Source: Eunapius fragilis (lineage: Eukaryota; Porifera; Demospongiae; Spongillida; Spongillidae). From it: 64,000 nt of DNA. Location of the stretch: contig OY811974.1 of the NCBI GenBank assembly GCA_963681505.1, forward strand, positions 8,084,239 through 8,148,238, read 5' to 3'. This document shows positions 1-12,057 of this stretch, one piece after another. The number at the start of each line of letters is the position of its first letter. The first letter of the stretch is position 1. The position numbers and the translations under genes were made by a program. Below the pieces are notes generated by a model. The model was not told the origin of the DNA, did no database searches, and saw only the letters and a program-made list of their open reading frames with translations.

Positions 1-770
1 CGTGGCCCTACTTACTGTACGTAAACGTTGATGTATTGTTCTCAAATGTTGTAAAGTCATAAGATGGTATAATGACAATGCTGCCTGCACCTAATGAATA
101 TGAGTGGATAATAATAGACCTGCCGTTCTATCAGAACTATATGGCCGGCTCAATCTGAACCTAGTAAGGGCTAATGTGAGGGCTATAATGTCCAGATGTT
201 ACCCTCAAGATTATTTCTGAAGTGTTATTTAGTTTTGGTCATGTTTTCGTGTGTTGTATATGTCCTACAATTGTATCCTGTATCATGTTATAAGTGTAAT
301 ACAATAAACCAAACAGTGCAATGATAAAAATACTACATGTAATGCACTCTATATTCAGATACAAAAGCCTGACAAGTTAATGTTAATACCATTTTTGCAA
401 CTGTCCATATAAGTACTTTCCAATGGTGGTCAGTAATAGGTTTAGAAGAAGTAGAATGACTTGGGTAGTTCTCGGAATTATTCAATTCACTTAACGGTCT
501 ATCGCAAAACGCCCTGCATGTGTCAGAGCAATCAAAACTTACACCACATGCATGTACATGTTTCCTTTCGACAGTTACATGAAGAAGAATTATTTCCGAC
601 ATATTGACATGCCATCAGCAGGCATTAGAGATGTCTCATTTGTGACATTGGATGAAGCAAAGGAGGTAATATTCATTACCAATCTATTATGGTAAAGCGT
701 TAATGATTTAGTGATTATTTTAAACAACGCTATTGGTTATTAATTTTCATCGGTATAGGGGGGATTTCAA
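1..770 (-). pseudogene. Degraded 5' part of Ig-domain membrane protein gene (copy 1)
   Basis: Read on the minus strand, this region is closely similar to 12100-12650 on the plus strand. It has the same ~120 bp upstream block (minus of about 650-770), the same signal-peptide exon (about 421-488) and the same start of the Ig exon (minus from 90), behind the acceptor TTCATTAG. The Ig exon reads GAGSIVIIPSYDFTTFENN, as in the complete gene. Two features expected of a working gene are missing. The AATGAAT that supplies the start codon in the other copies reads AATTGAAT here, and the donor after the signal exon (GGTAAGC in the complete gene) reads GGAAAGT. The frame also stops shortly before the window edge, where the complete gene has its first Ig cysteine. 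An unspliced open frame (333-602) runs through the signal exon, but I do not think it is a protein. Its opposite orientation to the copies at 8.4-14.5 kb implies an inverted duplication. The 3' part lies outside the window. Confidence 0.7.
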
Positions 771-1719
771 GCCACCACCCGAAAGCGCGTGACATGACGG
801 GCCTATTAGCGGAAGATCTCAAAGAGGAGGCAAAAGCATGGTGCTTGCAGAACTCGTTAAACGAATCAGAATTTCAGCTGACTCTAATGACTAGATTGAA
901 GCAGTATAATAAAATCATATACATGCATATATAATCAACAGTGTTGATATCAACGAACAGCCATAGCTGCACTGGTACTGCAACGAGTACAATAGTCAGC
1001 CAGGTGACACCATTAAAATACGTTCTAGAAGTTAAATTCTGGAAATGAAGGTTTGCTGCTCCTGTGGAATTGTCATAGCACTGATATATATTATGCAAGA
1101 TGTATAGTCATCTTTTAGGCTGTACTGAAGCATGCAACTATAACTCTAAGATCTAACATTCACAGCTACACTTCTATGCAAGGTGCATGTAAATTTCACC
1201 AACGTACTATACGATGGGCAGATAACTCGGCATAAAGCAAGTTACCAAAAATATTGAATGATGATGAATCGGAAGAATAACGAATTGATATGGTCATTGA
1301 CATGCTCGTGGACTATTTAATTGGTGATTTAGTGTTTGTGGCCAATGAAAATAATATTCTTCAATGGTAAATGAGATTGTGCTCAAGTCTATGCATGCTA
1401 GTCAGTTTTTTTGAAAATATAAATGTGATGAATTTTAGTTAAAAACCATCTAACAGTCTTAACATAGTCAGAACCACTTATATGCAATGTTTTGAATTAA
1501 TATCTTAAGGAATGGCAAGGTTATGCTTTATTGTTCCTCAACCGTCACAGTTTTTATTGCGAGTGACCGCTGTAGTAAAAAAGTTGTTACTTTAGCGCTA
1601 CATATCTCCGGTGCTAAAACTGGTACGGTGACGCATGAAATACTGAAAAACACTGTTTATTTTTTGCTCTTTCTAACGACAATAATATTATAATCTTATG
1701 GGCATTTTAAAAAAATTCC
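771..1719. other. Non-coding stretch, nothing recognised
   Basis: AT-rich intergenic DNA with no ORF of note, no tandem repeat and no terminal inverted repeat that I can see. Confidence 0.6.
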
Positions 1720-3835
1720 GCAGTGCCTACCTAATTCGTCACCACATCAGGTTTGCAAATACTTATACATGCCTCCTGATCATCGCTGTAGGATGCTAAC
1801 CTTCCAGCTTAGTCACCAAGGCCACTTAGTCTAAATTAGTAACACCCACCCTCCTGGCCTTATGCGCATGTATCTATGTGAGATGTCTATTGTTCGCATC
1901 TATTGGACATGCCAGAAAAGGGAATGAAGTGCTTGGGCTCGTTGTCATTTTTTTATTTGCTTGATCTGCTGAGTCATGGTCCGCTATGGAATTTATATTT
2001 AATGAAGAAAATTATTTATATTATGTGCCTATTATTTATTATTATTCTCATATGATTTAATTAACGTTAGTGATGGCATAGTTATAATTTCTATAACTAA
2101 GGGTAGTACATATGCCAGCCTGTCCCACGTTGGTGGCTGTTATACTGCACGCACCCGGTGTCGACGTGTACGCGCCATAGGCGAGGTGACTATCATCTGC
2201 TGTGTAGGTGTGTCCTCGGTCTTGTGGGTGTTCACTGGTGTGTAGTGTGTTCCTGGTTAGATTCTGTTGCGTTTCCTTCGTGTGCGAGTTAATTCCTCTT
2301 ACCACGTACATGCAGACATCCATTTCCTTCATTGTCGCTTACATCTGATGTACCATGGGGCCATTATGCAGATCAGACTTATACCTTTATTTTATTACAG
2401 AAGTGTAATTATATAAGTAAGAAAACATTCGCTTTGAGAACGTCGGTGGCATATAAGGTTGTAAGGCCATAGCGGTGTAAAAAGGATGGAAGCAAGGGTT
2501 CTTATTTGTGTTATCGTTCGATAGGCACAAGAAAGAAATAATTCGATTCACGTTCGTCCCTGAAGAGTTTTTAATGACACTGATCATTCCCTGCTTCAAC
2601 AGGTTCCGGTAAGTCATGATACCGCTTTAAAATTCATTAACCCTAAATATATGGGCTTGCACGCGATTGAAATATGTATGCATTTCTCAGTTGAGTAAAT
2701 GTCACTTGGCTGCCTGCATGTGTATTTGAACTGACAAGGATGAAAATCAGTCAAAGTGTTAATTAATATGGGCAGATCCAGAAATTTCTCCGAGAGGTGG
2801 CATATGCGTGGGCGTGAGTAGCCCATGTTTTATGTTTTATGTATGAGGAAGGATCTGGGGACGAAGCCCCAGCCATGTTATGCTGTTATCAAACAAAAAA
2901 GAACATTGGCATAAACAATTTTTGTTGGGGGGGTGGGGGGGTTAATACGCTTCAGGAGAAGACTGAAATTATGTGCGCGATTCTAATCCATGTAATTAAT
3001 TAGAGGAAATATCTCAGGTTGCACAGTGTTTTGTCATGCTCCCGTGCACACCACCTTTATGGGAGGTTAAGTTTGGGTGGGTCCCCTGAGGGATCATTGC
3101 ACAACACATGTATATGGTACTTCGCCAGTTGGAGAGCCTCACAAGAATGGGAATGGACGTAACCAGACCCAAATAATGATGACCAGAAGATGTTAGGAAG
3201 TGAAATCTCTCACTTTTGATTTCAATGACATGAGTATATGTGTACATTGGATAACATTTATTCAACACACAAACAGAAAACGAAAGGGGCAAGCACAACC
3301 ATATATGGCAAAATCCAAACATCTACATATGTGTGCAAACACACACACAAAGACAACGCAAAATACACACATGCTCGAATGCACATGCACACACACATAC
3401 ACACCCTCACATACAATATCTGTGACATGGGAGCGCCATAAACCAGAGATCATATATCTCTGCATAAACTAACCCTGAGGGTGTAGTCAGAAACAGCAAA
3501 CAGCATGCATTTTATCCAGAGATCATATATCTCTGATTTTATCCTACAGATAGGTGTGATCAACACATGGCTACCCTAACCCTCGGGGACTAACCCCATG
3601 AGGTGCCTAAGCTGCATGTCTAAACAAGGAGCCATACTTGATGCAGGCTGCTGCTGGATAAGCAGAAATGAGAATGGTACTAGTTTTAGATCCTCCCGAG
3701 GATACAACCAAATCTACAATGTAACAATACTAAATTCTTACAGCATGACATGTCACAGCTATCTCATTGCTTATCAGAACTTGGTTATCGTAGTATGGAA
3801 TCAATTAATACGCTATAGTTTTACACTTCTTTGAA
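1720..3835. repeat. Segmental duplication, copy A (partner 5640-7900)
   Basis: A run of blocks recurs in the same order and orientation at about 5640-7900. The blocks start at about 1728, 2045, 2640 and 3045 (partners about 5643, 6165, 6630 and 7256). They are very similar to their partners, but the gaps between blocks differ by indels. The block near 2400-2530 is related to the palindromic MITE family seen at 27203-27482. The block near 2770-2950 resembles the hAT-like repeat ending in a G-rich run. The CA-rich block at 3340-3420 and the part after it have a third copy at 31640-32260. ORFs called here (2057-3472) are mostly low-complexity CA/GT translations and are not supported as genes. 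Confidence 0.75.
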
Positions 3836-3925
3836 GAATTGTGTAATCCTTCGAGGCACTTAAAATAAGCCCTTTCTGAGGGGAAATACTCGGGTCCTAT
3901 GTATTAACACACGCATCGTTGTATT

Positions 3926-3973
3926 GATCTATGAGCGTTATTATACGTTATAGTATAATAACGCTCATAGATC
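3926..3973. repeat. Perfect 20-bp stem hairpin
   Basis: GATCTATGAGCGTTATTATA (3926-3945) is followed by an 8-base loop and its exact reverse complement (3954-3973). It sits next to an AT repeat and a long C run (about 4022-4042). It may be the core of a tiny MITE or a cruciform; no gene is adjacent. Confidence 0.85.
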
Positions 3974-4042
3974 TATATATATATATGTGGGACAAAAATT
4001 TCGCTTAAGCCCCCCCAAGCCTCCCCCCCCCCCCCCCCCCCC

Positions 4043-5190
4043 TAACTACGGCCTTGTAGTATGGCGGGAGATGCCATACAAGTACCGTTAACCATGCATA
4101 CAAGCCTCAATAATTCATATGATCCAATCAGATGCCATATTCTTTTTCAGATGGCTTTTGAATTAACCAGTGACTTAGATGAGTTGTGTGATTACAATTA
4201 ATTCTGAGATGGAGGTGTTAAGTGACATCTAGACTGCAGAAATTCTTAGTTTCGCAAGATAGCATAACATTAGAATGCGATGCGACAACTAGTGCATGTA
4301 TGTGCCTCTGCAGAAAAAGTAAAATTAATCAATGAACTTCCTGGTGGAAAAACGGATGATCATTATACACACATTGCCAATTCGATAAATGATGCCATAT
4401 TCAGCCTGCTTTAGTTCAGATGCAGAATGGAATACAAAGTTGCACATTTGGCAGTGATTATGCAGTGGCAAATGTTATATATGGACTAACCAAGATGCGA
4501 TTTACATGTAAACAGGGCACAGGTGATCACAGTGGCTTTAAGCACTTTTGAAGTCATGAATATATAAACTGAGGCCAGGGACTGTTGTTTGATGTGTAGG
4601 AAATCGATGCAATGTCTTATTTTATTTGGCTGGAAATTTTTATGATTGAAGAGAGATTATTGTATAAGTATGTATTATTGCAAGTATATGTTATTGCAAA
4701 ACTATTTGAAGTTTAGCTTAACTGTATACATTAATAATGCATCAGTTGAGAGTCCTAGGATTAATAGAAAAATTTAATACCCCCGGGGCCTTGGATACAT
4801 TCAATCCGACGCTAGTCAAACTTTAGCTTTATCCATTCATAAACGCATGTTGAAATGCCAGTATATAAGGATTCTCAAATCACATTCCTTGTGTAGGTTT
4901 ATAATATGCCATTCTTCATATGAAATTTGGGATCAAAATATTAAAAGACAAAAAGTTTATGACCGTTTGAACATCGGCATTATGTGGATCACAGTTTATT
5001 GTAATATTTCCTTCTCAATCTCCATACATTGTTTTATCGTACTTAAAGGCCCGTTTCTCCGGTTAGGAATAAACTACAAAAAAGAACAGTTTTGCAAACC
5101 ATTCAATATGGTTTTTAAACTGAACCATTTAGTTATGCGTGAATGTTTGTTTCAAGCTTTTTGTTTTGTCAAGTACCTAATGCCACAAGT
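4043..5190. other. Non-coding stretch, nothing recognised
   Basis: AT-rich DNA. A 129-codon open frame at 4847-5236 has no recognisable domain and runs into a MITE arm, so I do not call it a gene. Confidence 0.5.
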
Positions 5191-5194
5191 AACC

Positions 5195-5380
5195 AAAACT
5201 TTCTCTACGAGAAAGTTGGTGGGATATAGGATTTGAAGGCAATGGTGGTGTAAAAAGAAACAAGGGTCTGTAAAAGTAAGGGAAAACGTAATATAGTCCT
5301 AAATTTATCCATTTGTAGCCTGTACAACGTTCGTGTACTAATTTAAATATAGGACTATGACATTTCCCAGAATCTATTAC
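5195..5380. mobile_element. Palindromic MITE, family F (diverged copy)
   Basis: Contains the family's hallmark segments GAGAAAGTTGGTGGGATATA and, further in, ATAGGACTATGACATTT in inverted arrangement around a short centre. The best copies are at 27203-27482 and 36646-36932. The second arm stops early at about 5376, where another inverted-repeat element (5384-5535) begins. Confidence 0.7.
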
Positions 5381-5383
5381 AGA

Positions 5384-5535
5384 GAGACGAAAGTAGCCCC
5401 TGTCTGTTTTGAAAGCGTTCTGCTATCAAAAAACTATTAAGCTTTGATATAGTTACTACCACACATAGTAAAATTAAGATTCGTTAGTTCTTCACGCAGA
5501 ACACTTCCATAGCAGGCAGGGGCTACTTCCGTCTC
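5384..5535. mobile_element. Small inverted-repeat MITE (family G)
   Basis: The ends are inverted copies: GAGACGAAAGTAGCCCCTGT on the left, and on the right a sequence whose reverse complement is GAGACGGAAGTAGCCCCTGC. The interior (TTTTGAAAGCGTTCTGCTAT and on) is shared with 21715-21830, which shows it is dispersed. No coding capacity. It interrupts or abuts a family F MITE. Confidence 0.75.
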
Positions 5536-5639
5536 ACGGATAAATTACGTATATATCAGTTGACATATCTGATTATGATTAACGTTACACCGTAGCGGTC
5601 GCATTGTTACTTCTACAACTAAGGGCAGTACATGTCATA

Positions 5640-7900
5640 GGCCTAATTCGTCACCACATCAGGTTTGCAAATACTTATACATGCCTCCTGATCATCGCTG
5701 TAGGATGCTTACCTTCCAGCTTAGTCACCAAGGCCACGTCGTTTAAATTAGTAACACCCACCCTCCTGGCCGTATGCGCATGCTATCTATGTGGGATATG
5801 TATTGGAAATGTCTGGAAAGGGAATGAAGTGTTTGGGCTCGTTGTTGATTCGCTTAATTGATCTGCTGAGTCATGGTCAGCTAATAACCATTGGATGTCT
5901 ATATAGCAACATCATACGGTTATTACTTTTTACTCTTCAATCATATGTCATAAATTTAAATACGAAATTTGTAATTAATAAAGAAAATTACATATCCAAG
6001 GAAGGTATCTTGCCCTCTAAGGTGGCAATATTTATATATTCACACTGGTAAGACTTTGCCTCTCTTAGGCACATAGTTTCAGATCTAAGATTTGAAATAC
6101 AGAGATATGGCATTGTACAATGACGTACAATTCAAGTCGCTCGTGACGTCATGCAACGTCTTTTTAATTAACGTTATGATTGCATAGTTATAATTTCTAC
6201 AACTAAGGCCAGCCTGTCCCACGTTGGTGGTTATATACTGCACGCACCCGGTGTCGACGTGTACGCGCCATAGGCGAGGTGAGTATCATCTGCTGTGTAG
6301 GCGTGTCCTCTGTTTTGTGGGTGTTCACTGGTGTGTTGTGTGTTCCTGGTTAGATTCTGTGGCGTTTCCTTCGTGTGCGAGTTAATTCCACTTACCACGT
6401 GCATGCAGTCATCCATTTCCTTCATTGTCGCTTACATCTGATGTACCATGGGGCCATTATGCAGATCAGACATATCTTTATTTTATTACAGAGTGTAATT
6501 ATACAAGCAAGAAAACATTCGCTTTGAGAACGTCGGTGGTATGTATGATTATAAGGCAATAGCTGTGTAAAAAGGAAGGAAGCAAGGGTTCTTGTTTGTG
6601 TTATCGTTCCATAATTTTCATTTAAATTCATTAACGCTAAATATATAGGCTGCACGCATTTGTCCTAGGGTGTGAAATGTATGCATTTCTCAGTTGAGTA
6701 AATGTCACTTGCGTGCCTGCATGTGTATTTGAGAACTGACAAGGATCAAAGTGTTAATTAACATAAGCGGATCCAGAATTTTTTTTTGAGAGGTGGCGTA
6801 TAGTATTTATGCGTGGGCATGAGTAGCCCATGTTCTAAAAGAGGAAGGTCTGGGGAAAAATCCTCAGCCACTTTATACTGTTACCAAAACTGAAAGTTAG
6901 AAGATTGGCATCAACAAATTTTGTTGGGGGGGGGGGGGGGGGGGGGGGGTAATACGTATCCAGGAGAAGAAATAAAATTATGTGCTACATTATAATCCAT
7001 GTAATTAATTCGGCATGTATCGTGCATGCGTATAGCCTAACTCTTATTAATGTACGTTTACCAATGGTCGTATCTAGTGATGATATCTTGCTGATCACAA
7101 ATGATGCCCCGCCCCCCTGTGTGGTCAAGTACCACTTTGGGGCCCTTTATAGAACAGTGTGCAATGATTGATTGTGTGAATAATAATAAATTCATATTAG
7201 CTCATTTATAATTAATGAGTAACTCGGGCAAGTCCCACGCTAGATTTTATCAGAGGCAATATCTCATCCACCACCTTTATGGAAGGTTAAGTTCGGGTGG
7301 GTCCCCTGAGGGATCATTGCACAACACATGTATATGGTACTTCGTCAGTTGGAGAGCCTCGCAAGAATGGGACAGGAAGTAACCAGACCCAAATAATGAT
7401 GACCATCTCTTGAATAGAAGATGTTAGGAAGTGAAATCTCTCACTTTTGCTTTCAATGACATGAGTATATGTGTACATTTGTTGAACACACAAACAGAAA
7501 ACAAAGAGGGCAAGCACAACCATGTATGGCAAAATCCAAGCATCTACATATGTGTGCAAACACACACACAAAGACAACGCAAAATACACACATGCTCGAA
7601 TGCACATGCACACACACATACACACCCTCACATACAATATCTGTGACATGGGAGCGCTATAAACTAACCCTGAGGGTGTAGTCAGAAATAGCAAACGGCA
7701 TGCATTTTATCCTACAGATAGGTGTGGTCAACACATGGCTACCCTAACCCTCGGGGGGCTTACCCCATGAGGTGCCTACGCTGCATGTCTAAACAAGGAG
7801 CCATACTTGAGGCAGGCTGCTGCTGGATAAGCAGACATGAGAATGGCACTACCTCTCGAGGATACAACCAAATCTACAATGTAACAATGGTATAAACTCT
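5640..7900. repeat. Segmental duplication, copy B (partner 1720-3835)
   Basis: Same blocks and order as 1720-3835. Copy B has extra sequence near 5900-6160 and a longer G run at about 6926-6948. It also has 7000-7250, which copy A lacks. No supported gene; the ORFs at 7314-7694 are translations of CA-rich DNA. Confidence 0.75.
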
Positions 7901-8235
7901 TACAGCATGACATCACATACACAGCTGGATGTTGTAATAATCATATATTGTTACGTACAATTGGGCCATTGCCTAATCTTGAACCAAGGCCAATTCACAT
8001 ATGGATTACATCATTGTTACGTACACGTAGACTCCATCCGCTGGTGTGACATTGGTCTGTGTACGAGATTAATATTTGACAGTGAAAGCGTGTTTGGTCT
8101 GGTTCCACTCACATGGCCATTTCATTTCAATGGCAGTAATAAGACACGTTAAAAACTAAGGCAAATCTCTTTTTTCCACAATCATGTAGGCAATTTATGG
8201 TGTCCTGGAATATAGAACTCATCAACTGCTACAAC

Positions 8236-8424
8236 CCTTTCATTAGTGTGATCGTTTTCATCCAAACAATCACACTGTCTAGACAACTATTCTTTTAATC
8301 AACTGTTTGATTCTTTGTCGTGCGCCCATGGAGCACGACTACTGTCTGTACCCACCCCCATGCAGCTGCTTGGCTGACTGTCACACCATTATTTTGAAAA
8401 TGATGTGTTAAGCACTAGTATTAA
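8236..8424 (+). mobile_element. LINE-B fragment
   Basis: Matches 10255-10410 nearly base for base, including the stretch encoding SSPHAAAWLTV-like residues that lies between the reverse transcriptase and endonuclease parts of the LINE-B family. It directly precedes the 5' block of receptor copy 2. Confidence 0.7.
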
Positions 8425-8489
8425 ATGGTGGCTTGGAATTCCACGCCGCCCCCCCCCCCCCATACCGATCAAAATTAATAACGCTATAT
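8425..8489 (+). other. 5' block of receptor gene copy 2, left half
   Basis: GGTGGCTTGGAATTCC, a C run and CATACCGATCAAAATTAATAAC match the upstream block of copy 1 (minus 700-770) and copy 3 (12062-12110). The block is split here by the LINE-A insertion and resumes at about 9990. Confidence 0.7.
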
Positions 8490-9960
8490 ATAAAACTGCA
8501 TCAGACATCAGACATCTTCACAATAACAGGAGTTTCCGTATCTTGCAAAGGGAAGAAATATCTTGAAGCTCCTCTTGGTACTGACGCATTTGTTCATTCT
8601 TTATCAACCAACAAATCTCCACCTGGGAAAAAGAACTTAAAATACTGTCTAAATTTGCAATCACCCAACCCCATGCTGCTTATGCTGCCTTTACACATGC
8701 ATGGATTCACAAGCAAATGGACCTACTTAACCAGAGTTGTTCCCAACATCAGTGATTTTTTTTGCACCATTACAAGCCATAATATTCTTACCCTCTGTTA
8801 CAGGTCAAAGTTCACGCAGTGACAGCGAACGTGAACTATTAGCACTACCTGTTCGGCTTAGTGGGTTAGGAATCATCAACCCAACAAAACTCTGCTCACT
8901 CCAGTATAATGCCTCCCTCAACATAACACAGTCCCTGTGTGATTTGATTTTAAAGCAGTCAAAAACGTATACCCGTTATTATGTACACTGGCCCAAGATG
9001 ATGCAAAGAAAATTTCAAGTGCAGCCCATTGTCTAGCAGAAAAAGACTCTCACACACATCTCTTAAGCACGTTCCCTCTGCGTCTTCGTAGAATTTTTGG
9101 AGGCATCAAGTGAAAAGGGGTCTAGTAGCTGGCTTACTGCTCTCCCGTTAACCACTCATGGTTTTGCTCTCCACAAGGGAGATTTTAGAGATGCCCTTTG
9201 TGTCTGCGTTTCGGCTGGCAACCTTCTTCACTCCCTTTAGTGTGCATCTGCGGCAAACCATTCACAGTGGAACACGCCTTAAGCTGCTCCTGTGGTGGAT
9301 ATCCCTCCATCCGTCACAACAAACTTCGAGATATCACTGCCACCCTTCTGACTGAAGTGAGCAACAATGTTGGCATTGAACCTGTACTGCAGAAGCTTTC
9401 AGGCGAACATCTAACACAAAAAACATCTATCTCATCTGATGATGCTCGTCTTGACATAGTTGTTGAGAATTTTTGGGGGCATAATAGACAAAAGACTTAC
9501 TTTGATGTTAGGGTTTTCAATCCTTTTTGTGCTACTTTAAGCAAAGTCCCTTTACCACAGTGCTACCGCCGTGCTGAACTGGAAAAGAAACGTGCATATG
9601 AACAACGCATTCGGGAAATTGAGTTTGATTCCTTTTCGCCCTTAGTTTTCTCAACCACAGGCGGATTGGGATCTACTGCTACAGGAGCTTTATTCATTGA
9701 TCGCGGATAAGCAGGAACAACAGTACAATAAAACACTATTCTGGCTTCGCTGCAAAGTGAGCTTCTCCCTACTTAGGTCAGCTATCATGTGCCTCCGTGG
9801 TTCGCGCTCTTCTTACCACAGGCCACAACATCTCTTCGATACATCAATTGACCTTGCAATTTCAGACATCAAGGTCAATCTCTCGGCTGTATAAAACCCT
9901 TTCAACTTGATGCTTAATTAATATTATTATCCATTTATTGTTTTCTTATTTTATTTAAAA
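8490..9960 (+). mobile_element. LINE-A: REL-type non-LTR retrotransposon, 3' half
   Basis: Translations in successive frames match the C-terminal half of a family of animal non-LTR retrotransposon proteins. First comes the part after the reverse transcriptase core (8490-9030, with ALPVRLSGLGIINPTKL). Next is a CCHC-type knuckle (about 9198-9290, CICGKPFTVEHALSC). Last is a restriction-like endonuclease fold (about 9290-9710, with DARLDIVVENFWG and TYFDVRVFNPF), followed by WLRCKVSFSLLRSAIMCLRG (about 9750-9810). The order knuckle then PD-(D/E)XK-like nuclease is that of REL-encoding LINEs. The frame is broken by several stops and shifts in 8720-9200 and by one shift near 9700, so it is dead. 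The 5' reverse transcriptase core is absent. It lies inside the upstream block of receptor copy 2 and ends in an AT-rich tail near 9950. Confidence 0.8.
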
Positions 9961-9984
9961 AATAATAATAAATGACAAAAAACC

Positions 9985-10255
9985 CTGATAAAAATAATGA
10001 ATAATTAACGTTTTTACCATAATAGATTAATAATGAATATGACCTCCTTTGCTTCGTCCAATGTCACAACGAGACATCTCTAATGCCTGCTGATGGCATG
10101 TCAATATGTTGGAAATAATTCTTTATCATGAACTGTCGAAAGGAAACATGTACATGTGGTGTAAGTTTTGATTACTCTTACACATGCAGGGCGTCTACGA
10201 TAGACCGTTAAGTGAATGAATAATTACCCAGTGATTCTACTTCTTCTAACCCTTA
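9985..10255 (+). pseudogene. Receptor gene copy 2: upstream block and signal-peptide exon
   Basis: Resumes the copy 2 upstream block after LINE-A and continues to a start codon at 10216 followed by MNNYPVILLLLTLTS, a good signal peptide core equivalent to the one at 12354. At about 10255 the homology to copy 3 stops and LINE-B sequence begins, so the signal exon has lost its donor site and everything downstream. A truncated gene copy. Confidence 0.75.
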
Positions 10256-10985
10256 CATCAGTGTGATTGCCTTCGTCCAAACAATCAAACTGTCTAGACA
10301 ACTATTCTTTTAATCAACTGTTTGATTCTCTGTCATGCGTTCATGGGGCACAACTATTGACTGTATCCTCCCCCCATGCAGCTGCTTGGTTGACTGTCAC
10401 ACTGTCATTCAACCAAGCAGCTCCATGGGGGCCAGGAGTGGCTTGGGTTCTGATGGACTCCGAACTCATCCAGCTGATATCCTAGTGACTGGTATTAAAG
10501 GCTAAGCAGAATTTGACATCATGGTAATTTTGTCTTCTATCTGAAGCGCGAGTTACTGCAAGTGTGGTAGGGGTAGCAAAAAATGATGTACCATTAGAAA
10601 AATGATGCTAAATGCACTGAACTTGGCTGGGGATGTGTCCCCCTTGCTGTTGAATCTTACGGTGCTTCGGGTGTCGCGGCACGTAATGCTTTCTCTATTT
10701 TGGCAAGGTGTGCAGACATCATATTAACCAACTCTCCAAAGTAGAAACTATTCTGCGATCTTTATGGCGGGCTGAATCTATAATTAATAAAAAGTTATTG
10801 CTGACCTCTATGGACGCTTAAATCTAACCTTGATGAGGACCATTGCAAGGGCAGAGCTTTCCAGCCAATAGGGCTACTTACTTAAGTACATAGCTAATTG
10901 TCTTGTGCTTAGTTGATTATTGTAACATCTTGTATCTTATATTCCTCCACGTAAATGTATAATTTAAAAAATACAAATAAACTAG
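10256..10985 (+). mobile_element. LINE-B derivative with internal deletion
   Basis: Begins with the stretch also seen at 8236 (CTGTCTAGACAACTATTCTT), encoding SSPHAAAWLTV. It then jumps directly to the endonuclease region (ADILVTGIKG, then EFDI). It ends in a region matching the end of the 46.7 kb ORF (LNLAGDVSPLLLNL-like, decayed) and an AT-rich tail. The CCHC knuckle expected between the two parts is missing and an inverted repeat (10378-10424) sits in its place. Several in-frame stops; non-functional. Sister copies with the same deletion are at 32625-33110 and probably 15888-16150. Confidence 0.7.
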
Positions 10986-11040
10986 CTGTCTGAAAACCAC
11001 AACCGCTTTTCCCAGAGCTACTCCCATGAGTTAGTTGGTG

Positions 11041-12050
11041 TCATTGCGAGCACCCTGTTCTAAGGCACACTTTGGGCAATTTAACATCTGAATCTGGTGT
11101 ACAGCAAGGGGACCCATTGGGTCTCTTATCTTTCTCCCTAGTTCTTAATGCTGTAATCAAAGTGATTGCCACTCATCCTGAATGCTGTGATCTGTGCTAT
11201 CATGTGTGGTACCTTGATGACGGTGCTTTTGCTGGCCCAGTTCACATGTTAGGAAAGCACTCACCTTACTCATTAAGCTTTCCCTCACTTGGTCTTCATG
11301 GGAACATCAAGAAGTGTGAGGTCTTTAGCAGTGGGTGTTTGGCTCATTTCCCAGTCGAGATAAAACAGTCTAGCAATCCCAATCTTAAGATCTTGGGGAT
11401 ACCTATTGGTGATGCTGACTTTTGTAGTGCTGTCTTGGATAAGAAGAGGTCTGAGGCCAGGTTTCTACTTAAGAGGCCAGAGGATGTTGGGCAAGTCGAC
11501 CCCAAATTTTTGAACAAGATGTTCAAAAATATTTCACATCTTGTACAGGTGTGCATCCTTCCAATGTTGCATGGAATCAGGCCCAGCTGAGCCTCAGCTG
11601 TGGAGGTATTGGTCTGCGTTCCCTGTCACACCATGCACTGGCAGCTTTTATTTTATCACTAAGTTTCTCTCACCTGGGTTCCGACTATTGTGGACATCTT
11701 CTTCAGGCAATAGAGATATTCAATTCATCAGTTCATCCATCAGACATCATCCATATCACCTCAAATTTCTTTCACAGGCTCTTTCAAATATGTTGGACAA
11801 TGATTTATTTCATGTTCTCATGGGTTCTCTGTCTATCAGAGATCGTCTTTTATCAGCATCCTCCCCACATGCTTCTTCATGGCTGACGGTTATTCCATCT
11901 GAGGTCAAGGTTTGCACTTTCATGCCCTCATCAGGAATACATTTGAGATTGTATGTTGTTTTGTGATTTTTGTTTAATATCATGTATTTATTCTTGTATC
12001 GTATGCATTAAGAGTAATAAATAAATAAATAATAAATAGAATTAAAAAAA
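11041..12050 (+). mobile_element. LINE-B: reverse transcriptase C-terminal half
   Basis: An open frame at 11072-11590 carries reverse transcriptase motif B (SGVQQGDPLG, then FSLVLNAVIK) and motif C (WYLDDGAFAG, the YxDD box). It continues with the conserved LGLHGNIKKCEVF and PNLKILGIPIGDADF. After a frame change near 11550 the thumb/connection part follows (GGIGLRSLSHHALAAFI), then LLSASSPHASSWLTVIPS to about 11890. The endonuclease domain that follows in this family (seen alone at 46694-47260) is absent, and an ATAAATAAATAAATAATAAA tail closes the copy at about 12050. RNA-templated DNA synthesis was the ancestral role; this copy cannot do it because palm motifs upstream of B are missing and the frame is shifted. 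Confidence 0.8.
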
Positions 12051-12057
12051 TATTCAT

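Noticed and set aside
333-602. 89-codon minus ORF in receptor copy 1
   Set aside because: It reads the 5' leader and signal exon in a frame different from the one used by the complete gene, and crosses the lost splice donor.
3575-3590. CTACCCTAACCCTCGG considered as telomere-like repeat
   Set aside because: Only one and a half units, and it is part of the dispersed duplication (also at 7740 and 31990).
4847-5236. 129-codon plus-strand ORF
   Set aside because: AT-rich, ends within a MITE arm, no domain.
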